The translations under genes were made by a program, and so were the position numbers. Below are positions 49,805 to 57,467 of a stretch of 64,000 nucleotides of DNA, piece after piece. The notes beneath the pieces were generated by a model. That model searched no databases. It was not told the DNA's origin and saw nothing but the letters and a program-made list of their open reading frames with translations. Source of the DNA: Acidobacteriota bacterium. GTDB lineage: Bacteria > Acidobacteriota > Blastocatellia > Pyrinomonadales > Pyrinomonadaceae. The stretch spans positions 123,767 to 187,766 of the forward strand of contig QHXN01000009.1 in assembly GCA_003222975.1 (NCBI GenBank), in the 5' to 3' direction. Every line of letters begins with the position of its first letter. Within the stretch, counting starts at the first letter, position 1.

Positions 49805-51564
49805 AAGCCTCGCGGGAAGTATTCGCGCCAGCGGCGCTCGACGAGTTCGGCGATGTCGGGGCGGACGACGAGTTCTTCGGGGTAGCCGGGCTTCATGCGC
49901 GCGTCTATGACGAGGGGCGCGCTGTAAGAAAGGTGTTGGCGGCGCACGGTCGTCTCGGCGGCATGGATATCCGAGGCCGGCTCGAAGCGCGTCCAGGTCG
50001 CCCAGAGGAAGTCGGGCGCGGAGCTTGCTACCCGTGCGTCGTCGTGCAGGACGACGAGCGGCCAGACGGCGAAGGCCGCCTCGCGCGAGAGGCGCACGGC
50101 CTGCTCGCGTTCTTCGTCGAAAGGCGACCCTTGCACGACGAGGCAGCCGGGACAGAAGACTTCGGCGCGGGAGACGCCTGCGGGCAGTTCGCCGCGGAAC
50201 TCGCGCGGCAGCTCGCGCACCGCTGCGCCGAGGCCGAGCATGACGGCCTTGCTGCCGCGGTTGACCGTGCCGCTCGTGTAGTCGAGCGTGTCCATCGAGA
50301 GTTCGGAGAAGATGAAGAGGTCGCTTTCGGGGCGGAAGCGCGCGAGGACGTGCTCGAAGAGTTTGCGGAAGTCGCGGAGGTCTTGCGGCGTGTCCGTGAG
50401 GATGAGGAACTTGGTGAGTGAGAGCTGGCCCTCGCCGAGTATGCGGAAGGCGGAGACGAGCGCCTCGCGCGCATAGCGCTCGCGCACGACCGCGGCGGCG
50501 AGCGAATGAAAGCCCGTCTCGCCGTAAGTCCAGAGGTCGCGCACGCTCGGCATGACGAGGGGGAAGAGCGGCGAGAGTAGCTTCTGCAAGTAGTCGCCGA
50601 TGAAGAAATCTTCCTGTCGCGGCTTGCCGACCACGGTCGCGGGGTAGATCGCTTCCTTGCGGTGGAAGACGGCTTCGACGTGGAAGACCGGGTAGTCGTG
50701 TCGAAGTGAGTAGTAGCCGTAGTGGTCGCCGAAGGGGCCTTCGGGCCTGCGCTCGTGCGGCGGAACCTGACCGACGAGCGCGAACTCTGCCTCGGCGACA
50801 AGGCGGTGCGCGCCGGCGTAGAGCGGGTTTTCGGCGACGCGAATTTTCTCGCCCGCGAGGACGGAGGCGAGGATGAGTTCGGGCACGTCCTCGGGGAGCG
50901 GCGCGACCGCCGAGAGGATGAGCGCGGGCGGGCCGCCGAGGAAGGCCGTGACGGGGAGCGGCTGATTCGACGCTTCGGCTTCGTGATAATGAAAGCCGCC
51001 GCCCTTGTGTATCTGCCAGTGCATGCCGGTGGTGCGCGCGTCGAAGCGCTGCATGCGATAGACGCCGAGGTTGTGTTTGCGAGTTGCGGGGTGCTCGGTA
51101 TAGACGAGCGGCAGCGTGAAGAAGGGGCCGCCGTCCTCGGCCCAGGTCGTGAGCACGGGCAGCTCGTCGAGGCGCGCGGGTCGTTCGAAGACTTCCGTGA
51201 CGGGCGCGCGGCGGACGCGTCGCGTCCCAAGTTTTAGCGCTTCGAGCGCGAGCGAACGGTGCTGCCAGAGCGCGGCGGGGCGCGGAGGCAGGAGCGACTC
51301 GGCGACGCGCGCGGCGGCGCGAACGAGCGATTCGGGCTTCGGGCCGAAGGCGAGTTCGATTCGTCTTTCTGTGCCAAAGAGATTTGTGACGACGGGGTAG
51401 CGGCTGCTACGGACTTTGCGGAAGAAGAGGGCGGGGCCGCCGCGCTCGATGACGCGTCGGTGCACTTCCGCGAGTTCGAGGTATGGGTCAACTTCCGCCC
51501 CGACTTCTACAAGGTCGCGCTCGCGCCGGAGCAGTTCGAGAAACGAGCGGAGGTTTCGGTGCAT
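49801..51564 (-). CDS. UbiD-family decarboxylase
   Basis: A 587-residue protein from the ATG at 51564 (MHRNLRSFLELLRRERDLV); the frame reads on to TTG at 51585. The fold matches UbiD or MqnP-like decarboxylases: ALFFRKVRSSRYPVVTNLFG, the metal and prenyl-FMN region NLGVYRMQRFDARTTGMHWQ, EGPFGDHYGYYSLRHDYPV with the Glu, and ILTDTPQDLRDF. It needs prenylated FMN from a UbiX elsewhere. It probably removes a carboxylate from an aromatic ring in quinone synthesis or aromatic breakdown. It is in a two-gene unit with the flavin hydroxylase (4-nt overlap). Confidence 0.9.
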   Translation of the reverse strand: MHRNLRSFLELLRRERDLVEVGAEVDPYLELAEVHRRVIERGGPALFFRKVRSSRYPVVTNLFGTERRIELAFGPKPESLVRAAARVAESLLPPRPAALWQHRSLALEALKLGTRRVRRAPVTEVFERPARLDELPVLTTWAEDGGPFFTLPLVYTEHPATRKHNLGVYRMQRFDARTTGMHWQIHKGGGFHYHEAEASNQPLPVTAFLGGPPALILSAVAPLPEDVPELILASVLAGEKIRVAENPLYAGAHRLVAEAEFALVGQVPPHERRPEGPFGDHYGYYSLRHDYPVFHVEAVFHRKEAIYPATVVGKPRQEDFFIGDYLQKLLSPLFPLVMPSVRDLWTYGETGFHSLAAAVVRERYAREALVSAFRILGEGQLSLTKFLILTDTPQDLRDFRKLFEHVLARFRPESDLFIFSELSMDTLDYTSGTVNRGSKAVMLGLGAAVRELPREFRGELPAGVSRAEVFCPGCLVVQGSPFDEEREQAVRLSREAAFAVWPLVVLHDDARVASSAPDFLWATWTRFEPASDIHAAETTVRRQHLSYSAPLVIDARMKPGYPEELVVRPDIAELVERRWREYFPRGL

Positions 51565-51657
51565 GCCGCCGCAAGTAAAGCACAAGGCTGGCGGATGTCA
51601 AAACAGCTTAGAGGAAACGCGTCCGCCTTGAATGACGGGGCGAGGCGCGAGGGGTGT

Positions 51658-52308
51658 TCAGCGACTCGGCGGCTTCGTCTCGGCGGAGTTGCCGACCTTC
51701 CGCGGGCGCTTCGGCTCGACGACGGGCTGCTCCTGAAGGCGTATGTTGATCTCGCGCTCGGCGAACCTGGCGGCGTCGGCGATGCCTGAGTCTGTGGATT
51801 CGGCGAAAGGCTCAATCCGTTCGAGCGTGGCGCGGTCGCCGACCGAGGCGAGCACTTCGAGGAGGCGAATCTCGGTATTGCCGTTGACGTGGCCGAGGAA
51901 GACGTAGAGCGGTTCGGGGCCTTCGAGCTGCTTGAGGTAGCCGACCGACTGCTCGGCCAGCTTCTTCGAGTCGAGCGCGCGGACGAGCGCGAACAGGCTC
52001 TCGTTCTTCCCCATCCGGTAGAGCGCCCAGTCCAAAGCCAGCCGGACGCGCGCGTCCTTCTCCTGAACCTGGAAGCCTTCGACCAGACGACGCTGCTCGA
52101 CCAGCGCGAGCCGCGCCAACTCCTCCGCCGCCTCGCGCCGCTCCAGAGGGTTCTGGCTCGAAAGCTTGCGCGCGACCGTCGCCGAGTCAACCCTCGCGGG
52201 AGCGCCCGCGTCGTCCTGCGCGACGGTTACCGACGCTTTGGCAGCCGACGGCTGCGAGGTGAGGGACATGAGCAGCATTAGGATTAAAACAGCACTACGA
52301 AACTTCAT
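51658..52308 (-). CDS. Exported HEAT-like helical protein
   Basis: A 216-residue protein from the ATG at 52308 (MKFRSAVLILMLLMSL). A signal peptide of about 24 residues is followed by helical repeats (NPLERREAAEELARLALVEQ; DARVRLALDWALYRMG; LLEVLASVGDRATLERI; ADAARFAEREINIRL) like HEAT/ARM motifs. The C-terminus is Pro/Lys-rich. The frame is open upstream to 52476, but that segment is the inverted repeat (it reads through FINHRGTE and similar), not protein. Function unknown. Confidence 0.7.
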   Translation of the reverse strand: MKFRSAVLILMLLMSLTSQPSAAKASVTVAQDDAGAPARVDSATVARKLSSQNPLERREAAEELARLALVEQRRLVEGFQVQEKDARVRLALDWALYRMGKNESLFALVRALDSKKLAEQSVGYLKQLEGPEPLYVFLGHVNGNTEIRLLEVLASVGDRATLERIEPFAESTDSGIADAARFAEREINIRLQEQPVVEPKRPRKVGNSAETKPPSR

Positions 52309-52366
52309 GGCTTGATACCTCAGCCGGTTTCCTGAACCTTCAACTTGAGAGTAGCGAGAGACGGCG

Positions 52367-52451
52367 TTAACCACAGGGGCACAGAGACACAGAGGGAGCA
52401 CCACAGATTCTCTGTACGTCCTCCGTGCCCTCTCTGTGCCTCTGTGGTTAA
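52367..52451. repeat. Inverted-repeat element, CACAGRGR octamer family
   Basis: The left arm 52367-52401 is TTAAC plus three 8-nt units (CACAGGGG, CACAGAGA, CACAGAGG). The right arm 52425-52451 is the complement with only two units, so the arms differ by exactly one 8-nt unit. The loop is 23 nt. It lies 63 nt after the M16 gene stop and 58 nt before the next start. Confidence 0.88.
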
Positions 52452-52514
52452 TGAACTTCACACAACGCTCAACCACGGAAACAAGTTAAACCTCATCGGA
52501 AAACGGGCGGGCCG

Positions 52515-54032
52515 TCACTTCGTAGCCGCGCCCGCCGCGGCCTTGCGGAGCGTGGCGCTGTTGAGGTCGAGTTCGTCGCGCTTGATGACCTCGACGTTCG
52601 GGAACTGCTTCCTGAGCGGCTCGATGAAGTCTTTGGCGTCGCCGACGATGATGATGTCGGCGTCCCTCACGCCGAGGCGCGACCCGGCGAACTGCTGAAT
52701 CTGCGCGGGCGTGACGGCCTGGACGCTCGCGATGTAGTGGTTGGTCTCGCCGAGGTCGAGGCCGTAGAGCGCGAGCGAGGCGATCTGCCCGACCAGCCCC
52801 TCGGTCGTCTCCAGCGCGCGACCGAAGCCGCCGATGAGCGTCGCCTTGCGCGTCGTCAGCTCCGCCTCGGCCACAGGCTCGCTCGACAGGCGCGTCATCT
52901 CCGTCAGGAGCAGCGACGCCACGTCCGCGCCCGTCTGGTTCTTCGTCTGCGCGGAGGCGACGAAAGGCCCCACGTCGCGGCGGACTTGCAGGTTGCTGCC
53001 CGCGCCGTAGCTCAGGCCGCGCTTGATACGAATCTCCTCGTTGAGCCGGCCCGAATAGCCCGTGAGCACCGAGTTGGCGACGATGCCCGTGTAGAATCCG
53101 GGGTCGGTGCGCGCGATGCCGCGGCGGGCGAAGAGGACTGCGGCCTGCCCCGCGCCCGGCATGTCAACGACGACGACGCGCTGGCCGCCCGCGACTTGCG
53201 CCGCGGCGGTCTTCGTCTGCGCGGCGGGGAGCGGCGTCGCGGGCCTGGCCCAGTCGCCGAACGACTTCTCGGCGAGTCGGAAGGCGTCCGCGGCCTTGAT
53301 GTCGCCGCCGATGACGAGGACGGCGTTGTCGGGCCGGTAGAACCTGTCGTGCAGCGCGATGATGTCCTCGCGCTTGATGCGCGGGAGGGATTCGGGCGTG
53401 CCGGAGATCAGGTGGCCGTAAGCGGCGTCGCCGAAGACGACGCGCGCGGCGACGTATGAGGCGAGAGTGCCGGGGCTGTTCATCGCGACGCTCAACGAGT
53501 CGAGGTACTGCTGGCGCAGGCGCTCGATCTCCTCGTCCTTGAAGACGGGGTTGCGGACAACGTCGGCGAGTATCGCCATCGCCGGCTCGGTCTTCGACGC
53601 GATGACGTTGACGGTGGCGCGCGATGCGTCCCAGCCCGCGCCGGAGTTGATCTGGCCGCCGAGGGCTTCGACCTCCTCGGCGATCTGCGGCGCGGTGCGC
53701 GTCTTCGTGCCCTTCGTCAGAAGCTCGGCGGTCATGTCCGCGACGCCGCTCAGGTCTGCCGGGTCAACCTCGCCGCCGTTCTTGATCATCAACTGCGCCG
53801 CGACGAGCGGGGTCTCGTGGTGCTCGATGACGATGACGCGCAGGCCGTTCTTGAGCGTCCTCTCGACGGGCTTCGGCACGTTCACCGTGCGCGGGGCGGC
53901 GGGCGGCGGAGGCGTCTCCTGCGGGACGGGCGCGTTCTGCGCGCGCGCGACGCCCGGCAGAAACAGGGCGGAGAAAAGCAGCAAGGCCGGCGGCAGCGCC
54001 GCGAGGCGGAATTTTATGAGACTGTTCTTCAT
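52515..54032 (-). CDS. M16-family peptidase-like subunit lacking the zinc motif
   Basis: A 505-residue exported protein with a signal peptide (ends ARAQ) and the two M16 repeats: TLKNGLRVIVIEHHETPLVA, FYRPDNAVLVIGGDIKAADA and RIKRGLSYGAGSNLQ. In place of HxxEH it reads GVADMTAELL, so it has no zinc site and should not cleave by itself. Its start overlaps the stop of the active M16 gene as ATGA (54029-54032), like mitochondrial-processing-peptidase type heterodimers. It probably forms the substrate-binding, non-catalytic half of a periplasmic protease with its upstream neighbour. Confidence 0.88.
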   Translation of the reverse strand: MKNSLIKFRLAALPPALLLFSALFLPGVARAQNAPVPQETPPPPAAPRTVNVPKPVERTLKNGLRVIVIEHHETPLVAAQLMIKNGGEVDPADLSGVADMTAELLTKGTKTRTAPQIAEEVEALGGQINSGAGWDASRATVNVIASKTEPAMAILADVVRNPVFKDEEIERLRQQYLDSLSVAMNSPGTLASYVAARVVFGDAAYGHLISGTPESLPRIKREDIIALHDRFYRPDNAVLVIGGDIKAADAFRLAEKSFGDWARPATPLPAAQTKTAAAQVAGGQRVVVVDMPGAGQAAVLFARRGIARTDPGFYTGIVANSVLTGYSGRLNEEIRIKRGLSYGAGSNLQVRRDVGPFVASAQTKNQTGADVASLLLTEMTRLSSEPVAEAELTTRKATLIGGFGRALETTEGLVGQIASLALYGLDLGETNHYIASVQAVTPAQIQQFAGSRLGVRDADIIIVGDAKDFIEPLRKQFPNVEVIKRDELDLNSATLRKAAAGAATK

Positions 54033-55420
54033 CGGCTTCCCTCCTTCTGCGCGCCGCCCGTCGCGCCCGTCTTGTCCGGCTTCGGCGCTTCCGCCTGGTA
54101 CGTGATGACGACGCGGTTCGTGTCGGTGAAATACTTTCGCATCACGCGCTGGATGTCGGCGGCGGTCACGGCCTGAAGGCGCTCGATGTCCGTGTTGACG
54201 CGGCTCGCGTCGCCGACGACCGCGGCGGCGTTGCCGATGGCGAAAGCCTTGCCGCTATTGGTCTCGCGCTCGCGGAGCTGGCTGGCGACGAGCTGGTTGA
54301 CGGCCTTGTCAAGCTCCGCCTTCGTGACCGGCGCGTCCTGCATCTTCTTCAGCTCGGCGAGCAGCGCGCGCTCGGCGTCCGCGGGCTTCTTGTCGCTCGC
54401 GAGGATCGCGCCGAGGACGAAGATGCCCTGGTCTTGACGAAGGTCTGCGTTGCCGAAAGCCTCCTGCGCGATCTGCTGACTGTAAACGAGCGACTGGTAG
54501 AGGCGGGAGGACTCGCCGTTCGACAGGATTGACTCGGCGACCCGCAGCGCGTCGGCGTCGGGGCTGGAGACGGGCGGCGCGAGGTACGTGATCGCGACCG
54601 CCGGGAGCGGCACGTTCGGCCCCGCCTCGTCGAAGCGTTTTTCGGAAGTGCGCGGCGGCTCCTGCACGGTCACGCGCGGGATGGGCGTGTCGGGCTTCGC
54701 GACCTTGGCGAAGTATTTGTCCACCCAAGAGTCGAGCTGCTGCTGGTCGAAGTCGCCGACGACGATGAGGACGGCGTTGTCGGGGCGGTAGAAGGTCGAG
54801 TGGAAGGCGCGCACGTCTTCGAGCGTGGCGGCGTCGAGGTCTTCCTTGCTGCCGATGGTCGGGCGGTGGTACGGGTGCGTCGTGAACGAGTCCTTGTCAA
54901 TGTCGTAGAAGAGGCGACCGTAGGGCGGCGCGAGCACGCTCGTGTTGAACTCCTCTTTGACCACGTCTCGCTCGCTGTGGAAGTTCTTGTCGTTGACGTT
55001 CAACCCGCTCATCCGGTCGGCCTCGGCCCACAGCAGGGTTTCGAGATAGTTCGAGGGTACGACCTCGTAGTAGTTCGTCACGTCGTCGTTGGTCGAGGCG
55101 TTGTTCCAGCCGCCCACGTCCTCCGTCAGGCGATCCATGTTCTCGTCCTTCATGTTCTTCGTGGACTTGAACATGAGGTGCTCGAAGAGGTGCGCGAAGC
55201 CGCTGCGGCTGGGCGGGTCGTCCTTCGAGCCGACCTTGTACCAGACCTGTATGGCGACGGTCGGGCTGGAGCGCTCCTGCGCGCTGAAGACCTTGAGGCC
55301 GTTCGGCAGGGTGCGCTCGCGGTAGTTGATCGGCGGCACGCGCGTCTGCGCCCACGCCGTCTGCGCGACGCCCGCGGCGAGCGCGCACAGGAGTAGAAGG
55401 GCTGCTGTTTGTCGAAGCAT
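54029..55420 (-). CDS. M16-family zinc metallopeptidase (catalytic)
   Basis: A 463-residue exported protease (signal ends AWAQ). The inverted zinc motif HLFEH is at about residue 78 in SGFAHLFEHLMFKST, and the distal Glu ligand is in ETLLWAEADRM. It also has FYRPDNAVLIVVGDF and the second-half RLYQSLVYSQQIAQ. It degrades peptides in the periplasm. GGAGC precedes the ATG. Its gene is coupled to the motif-less M16 partner. Confidence 0.93.
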   Translation of the reverse strand: MLRQTAALLLLCALAAGVAQTAWAQTRVPPINYRERTLPNGLKVFSAQERSSPTVAIQVWYKVGSKDDPPSRSGFAHLFEHLMFKSTKNMKDENMDRLTEDVGGWNNASTNDDVTNYYEVVPSNYLETLLWAEADRMSGLNVNDKNFHSERDVVKEEFNTSVLAPPYGRLFYDIDKDSFTTHPYHRPTIGSKEDLDAATLEDVRAFHSTFYRPDNAVLIVVGDFDQQQLDSWVDKYFAKVAKPDTPIPRVTVQEPPRTSEKRFDEAGPNVPLPAVAITYLAPPVSSPDADALRVAESILSNGESSRLYQSLVYSQQIAQEAFGNADLRQDQGIFVLGAILASDKKPADAERALLAELKKMQDAPVTKAELDKAVNQLVASQLRERETNSGKAFAIGNAAAVVGDASRVNTDIERLQAVTAADIQRVMRKYFTDTNRVVITYQAEAPKPDKTGATGGAQKEGSR

Positions 55421-55803
55421 CGTCGGTAGCTCCTCGTGTTAGTTGGGGCGGGCCGTCAGACCTCGTGAAGGGGAGTCCGGCCAAGCATTGCTTTGATGCC
55501 CGCTCCCCTTTCAACTGTTGTTCACGTCAGGGTTTTGTTACGCTGGCCGCCGCCGCGAAGTTTCCCGAACGGTCACGCGACGAAGAATCATCTCCGCGCC
55601 GCCGCGAGTCTCATCCATCAGAACCGGGCCGCGTACAGGAAACAGTATTTTTTCCTTCGCCGTAACCTCTTTGCCCGTGCGCAGAATGTTAGTATAAAAT
55701 CCGTGCCGGTGGCGAACCCGCTGGGCCGTCGGCAGTCCGCAAGGTGACGGTCGCCGGGCGGTCGCCACACTTTAGTCTTCGCGGGCGGCACGGTCGCGGC
55801 GCT
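55421..55803. other. 383-nt divergent intergenic region
   Basis: No gene is seen. A plus-strand promoter lies at 55671-55698. For the minus-strand M16 pair no clear promoter is found. A palindromic stretch with GGGGAG near 55470 and CTCCCC near 55500 may be regulatory. Confidence 0.45.
55671..55698 (+). promoter_or_regulatory. Putative promoter of the FHA-protease gene
   Basis: TTGCCC (55671-55676), a 16-nt spacer and TATAAA (55693-55698), about 105 nt upstream of the ATG at 55804. Confidence 0.5.
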
Positions 55804-57417
55804 ATGGCAGGCGGTCTCGTCGTACACATCACCAACGGCCAGGAGAAGCACACCGAAGTGCTCTCGCAGGAGCGCGTCCTCATCGGCCCCGGCGAGAACT
55901 GCCACATCCGCCTCGGCTCAGACCTGCTCTCGGACTCAAGCGTCCTGCTCGAACTCGCGCGGCAAAACGGGCACTTCCGCGTCCAGGAGTTCGACCCCGA
56001 AATCGGCATCACCTTGAACGGCAGGCCGCTCGCGCGCGGCGCACGGATCGAGGACGGCGACGAGCTTCGGTTCGGCGCGTTCGGCGTGGCGATGCAGTTC
56101 TTCCCCGTCGGCAACCTCCCGGCGGTCGTCTCAAGCCGCCGCGCCAGCGTCGCCCCCTTCATCGAGCAGGCCGCGATTGAGGCGGCGGCCACCGCGCGGC
56201 GCGACGACGCCAAAGTCTTCCTGCGCGAGTTCACGCGCGAATTGTTGCGCGAGATCAACTGGAGCACGAAGATCATCGCGCTCGCCATCGTCGTCACGCT
56301 CGTCGGCGGAATGCTCTACCTCGGCAACGCCGTCTATAACGAGATGCGCCGCGGGCGCGAGCTGATCGACAAGCAGAACGACCAGCTCGCGCGGCAGCAG
56401 GGCGAACTGGGCAAGATCAATGAGCAGTTCGGCGAGGTGGACAAGAAGAACCAGGAGATCATCAACAGCCTCTCGCTCGCGCCGCGCATCTTCGGCCAGT
56501 ACGGCAACGGCGTCTGCCTCATCGCCGGCTCCTACATGCTCTTCGAGTCGGGCACGGGACGCCCCTTGCGCTACCCGGAAACGCAGACGACCGAGGACGG
56601 CACGGCGCTCAAGAACGGCGGCGAGCAGCCCGTCCTCACGCCCGAAGGCAACGGCCCTCCCTTCATACGCGACTTCGTCGGCACGGGCTTCCACGTCGGC
56701 GGCGGCTACGTCGTCACGAACCGACATCTCGGCGTCGAGCCTTGGACGGCGGACGAGGGCGTGCAGGCCCTGAGCGCGAGCGTGCACGGGCAGTTCCGCA
56801 TCACGCGCATCATCGCTTTTTTCCCCGGACAGAGTAAGCCGTTAGTGCTCCACATACGCCAGACCACCCCGCGCGACGACCTCGCCGTCGGACAGATTGA
56901 CGCGACCGCGCTGCCCGTCGGCCTGCCCGTGCTCCCGCTCGACAAGGACTCGGACACTGCCGCGGTCGGCAAGGCCGTCGTGATGATGGGCTACCCTTCG
57001 GGCGAGGAGCGTCTGATTGCGACCATCCCCGAAGTCGAGGCGCGCGGCATACGCGAGCGCTACGGCTCTTCGGTCGAGTCGCTTTTGACTTACCTGGCCG
57101 AGCACAACTACATCAAGCCGCTCACGACGCAAGGCCACATCACCGCGCTCGAAAGCCGCGACCTCGTCTACGACGCGCGCAACGCCGTCGGCGGCTCCGG
57201 CTCGCCGCTCTTCGGACAGTCAGGCCGCGTCATCGGCGTCAACTTCGCGACCTTCACCGAGATGCCCGACCAGAACTACGCCGTCCCCATCCGCTTCGCC
57301 TTCCCTCTTCTACAGCGCGCGGGCTGGCAGTCCGGCGAGGCCGGCGAGGAGCCGAACGCGAACGCCAACCTCGCGCCGACGAAAGAGCAGCACTCGACCG
57401 CGAACCAGTCACACTAA
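55804..57417 (+). CDS. FHA domain-transmembrane-trypsin-like serine protease
   Basis: A 537-residue protein from the ATG at 55804 (MAGGLVVHITNGQEKHTEVL). Residues 1-105 have the forkhead-associated pattern (strands with ERVLIGPGENCHIRL, ITLNGRPL, DGDELRFGA), although the phospho-Thr-binding Arg/Ser are not all evident. A TM helix lies at about 155-175 (IIALAIVVTLVGGMLYLGNA), then a coiled coil (QNDQLARQQGELGKINEQFG). A trypsin-like protease domain follows with His in VVTNRHLGV, Asp in TPRDDLAV and Ser in AVGGSGSPLF. So the FHA part is cytoplasmic and the protease periplasmic. It could couple phospho-Ser/Thr signals to proteolysis outside the membrane; that is inference. Confidence 0.85.
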   Translation: MAGGLVVHITNGQEKHTEVLSQERVLIGPGENCHIRLGSDLLSDSSVLLELARQNGHFRVQEFDPEIGITLNGRPLARGARIEDGDELRFGAFGVAMQFFPVGNLPAVVSSRRASVAPFIEQAAIEAAATARRDDAKVFLREFTRELLREINWSTKIIALAIVVTLVGGMLYLGNAVYNEMRRGRELIDKQNDQLARQQGELGKINEQFGEVDKKNQEIINSLSLAPRIFGQYGNGVCLIAGSYMLFESGTGRPLRYPETQTTEDGTALKNGGEQPVLTPEGNGPPFIRDFVGTGFHVGGGYVVTNRHLGVEPWTADEGVQALSASVHGQFRITRIIAFFPGQSKPLVLHIRQTTPRDDLAVGQIDATALPVGLPVLPLDKDSDTAAVGKAVVMMGYPSGEERLIATIPEVEARGIRERYGSSVESLLTYLAEHNYIKPLTTQGHITALESRDLVYDARNAVGGSGSPLFGQSGRVIGVNFATFTEMPDQNYAVPIRFAFPLLQRAGWQSGEAGEEPNANANLAPTKEQHSTANQSH

Positions 57418-57467
57418 CCTATGACACCCACCCGACCGAGCGCGCTCCAGCATTGTGAGGTCAGGCG

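Noticed and set aside
52309..52476. N-terminal extension of the exported HEAT-like protein
   Set aside because: It is the CACAGRGR repeat read as protein; the signal peptide starts at 52308.
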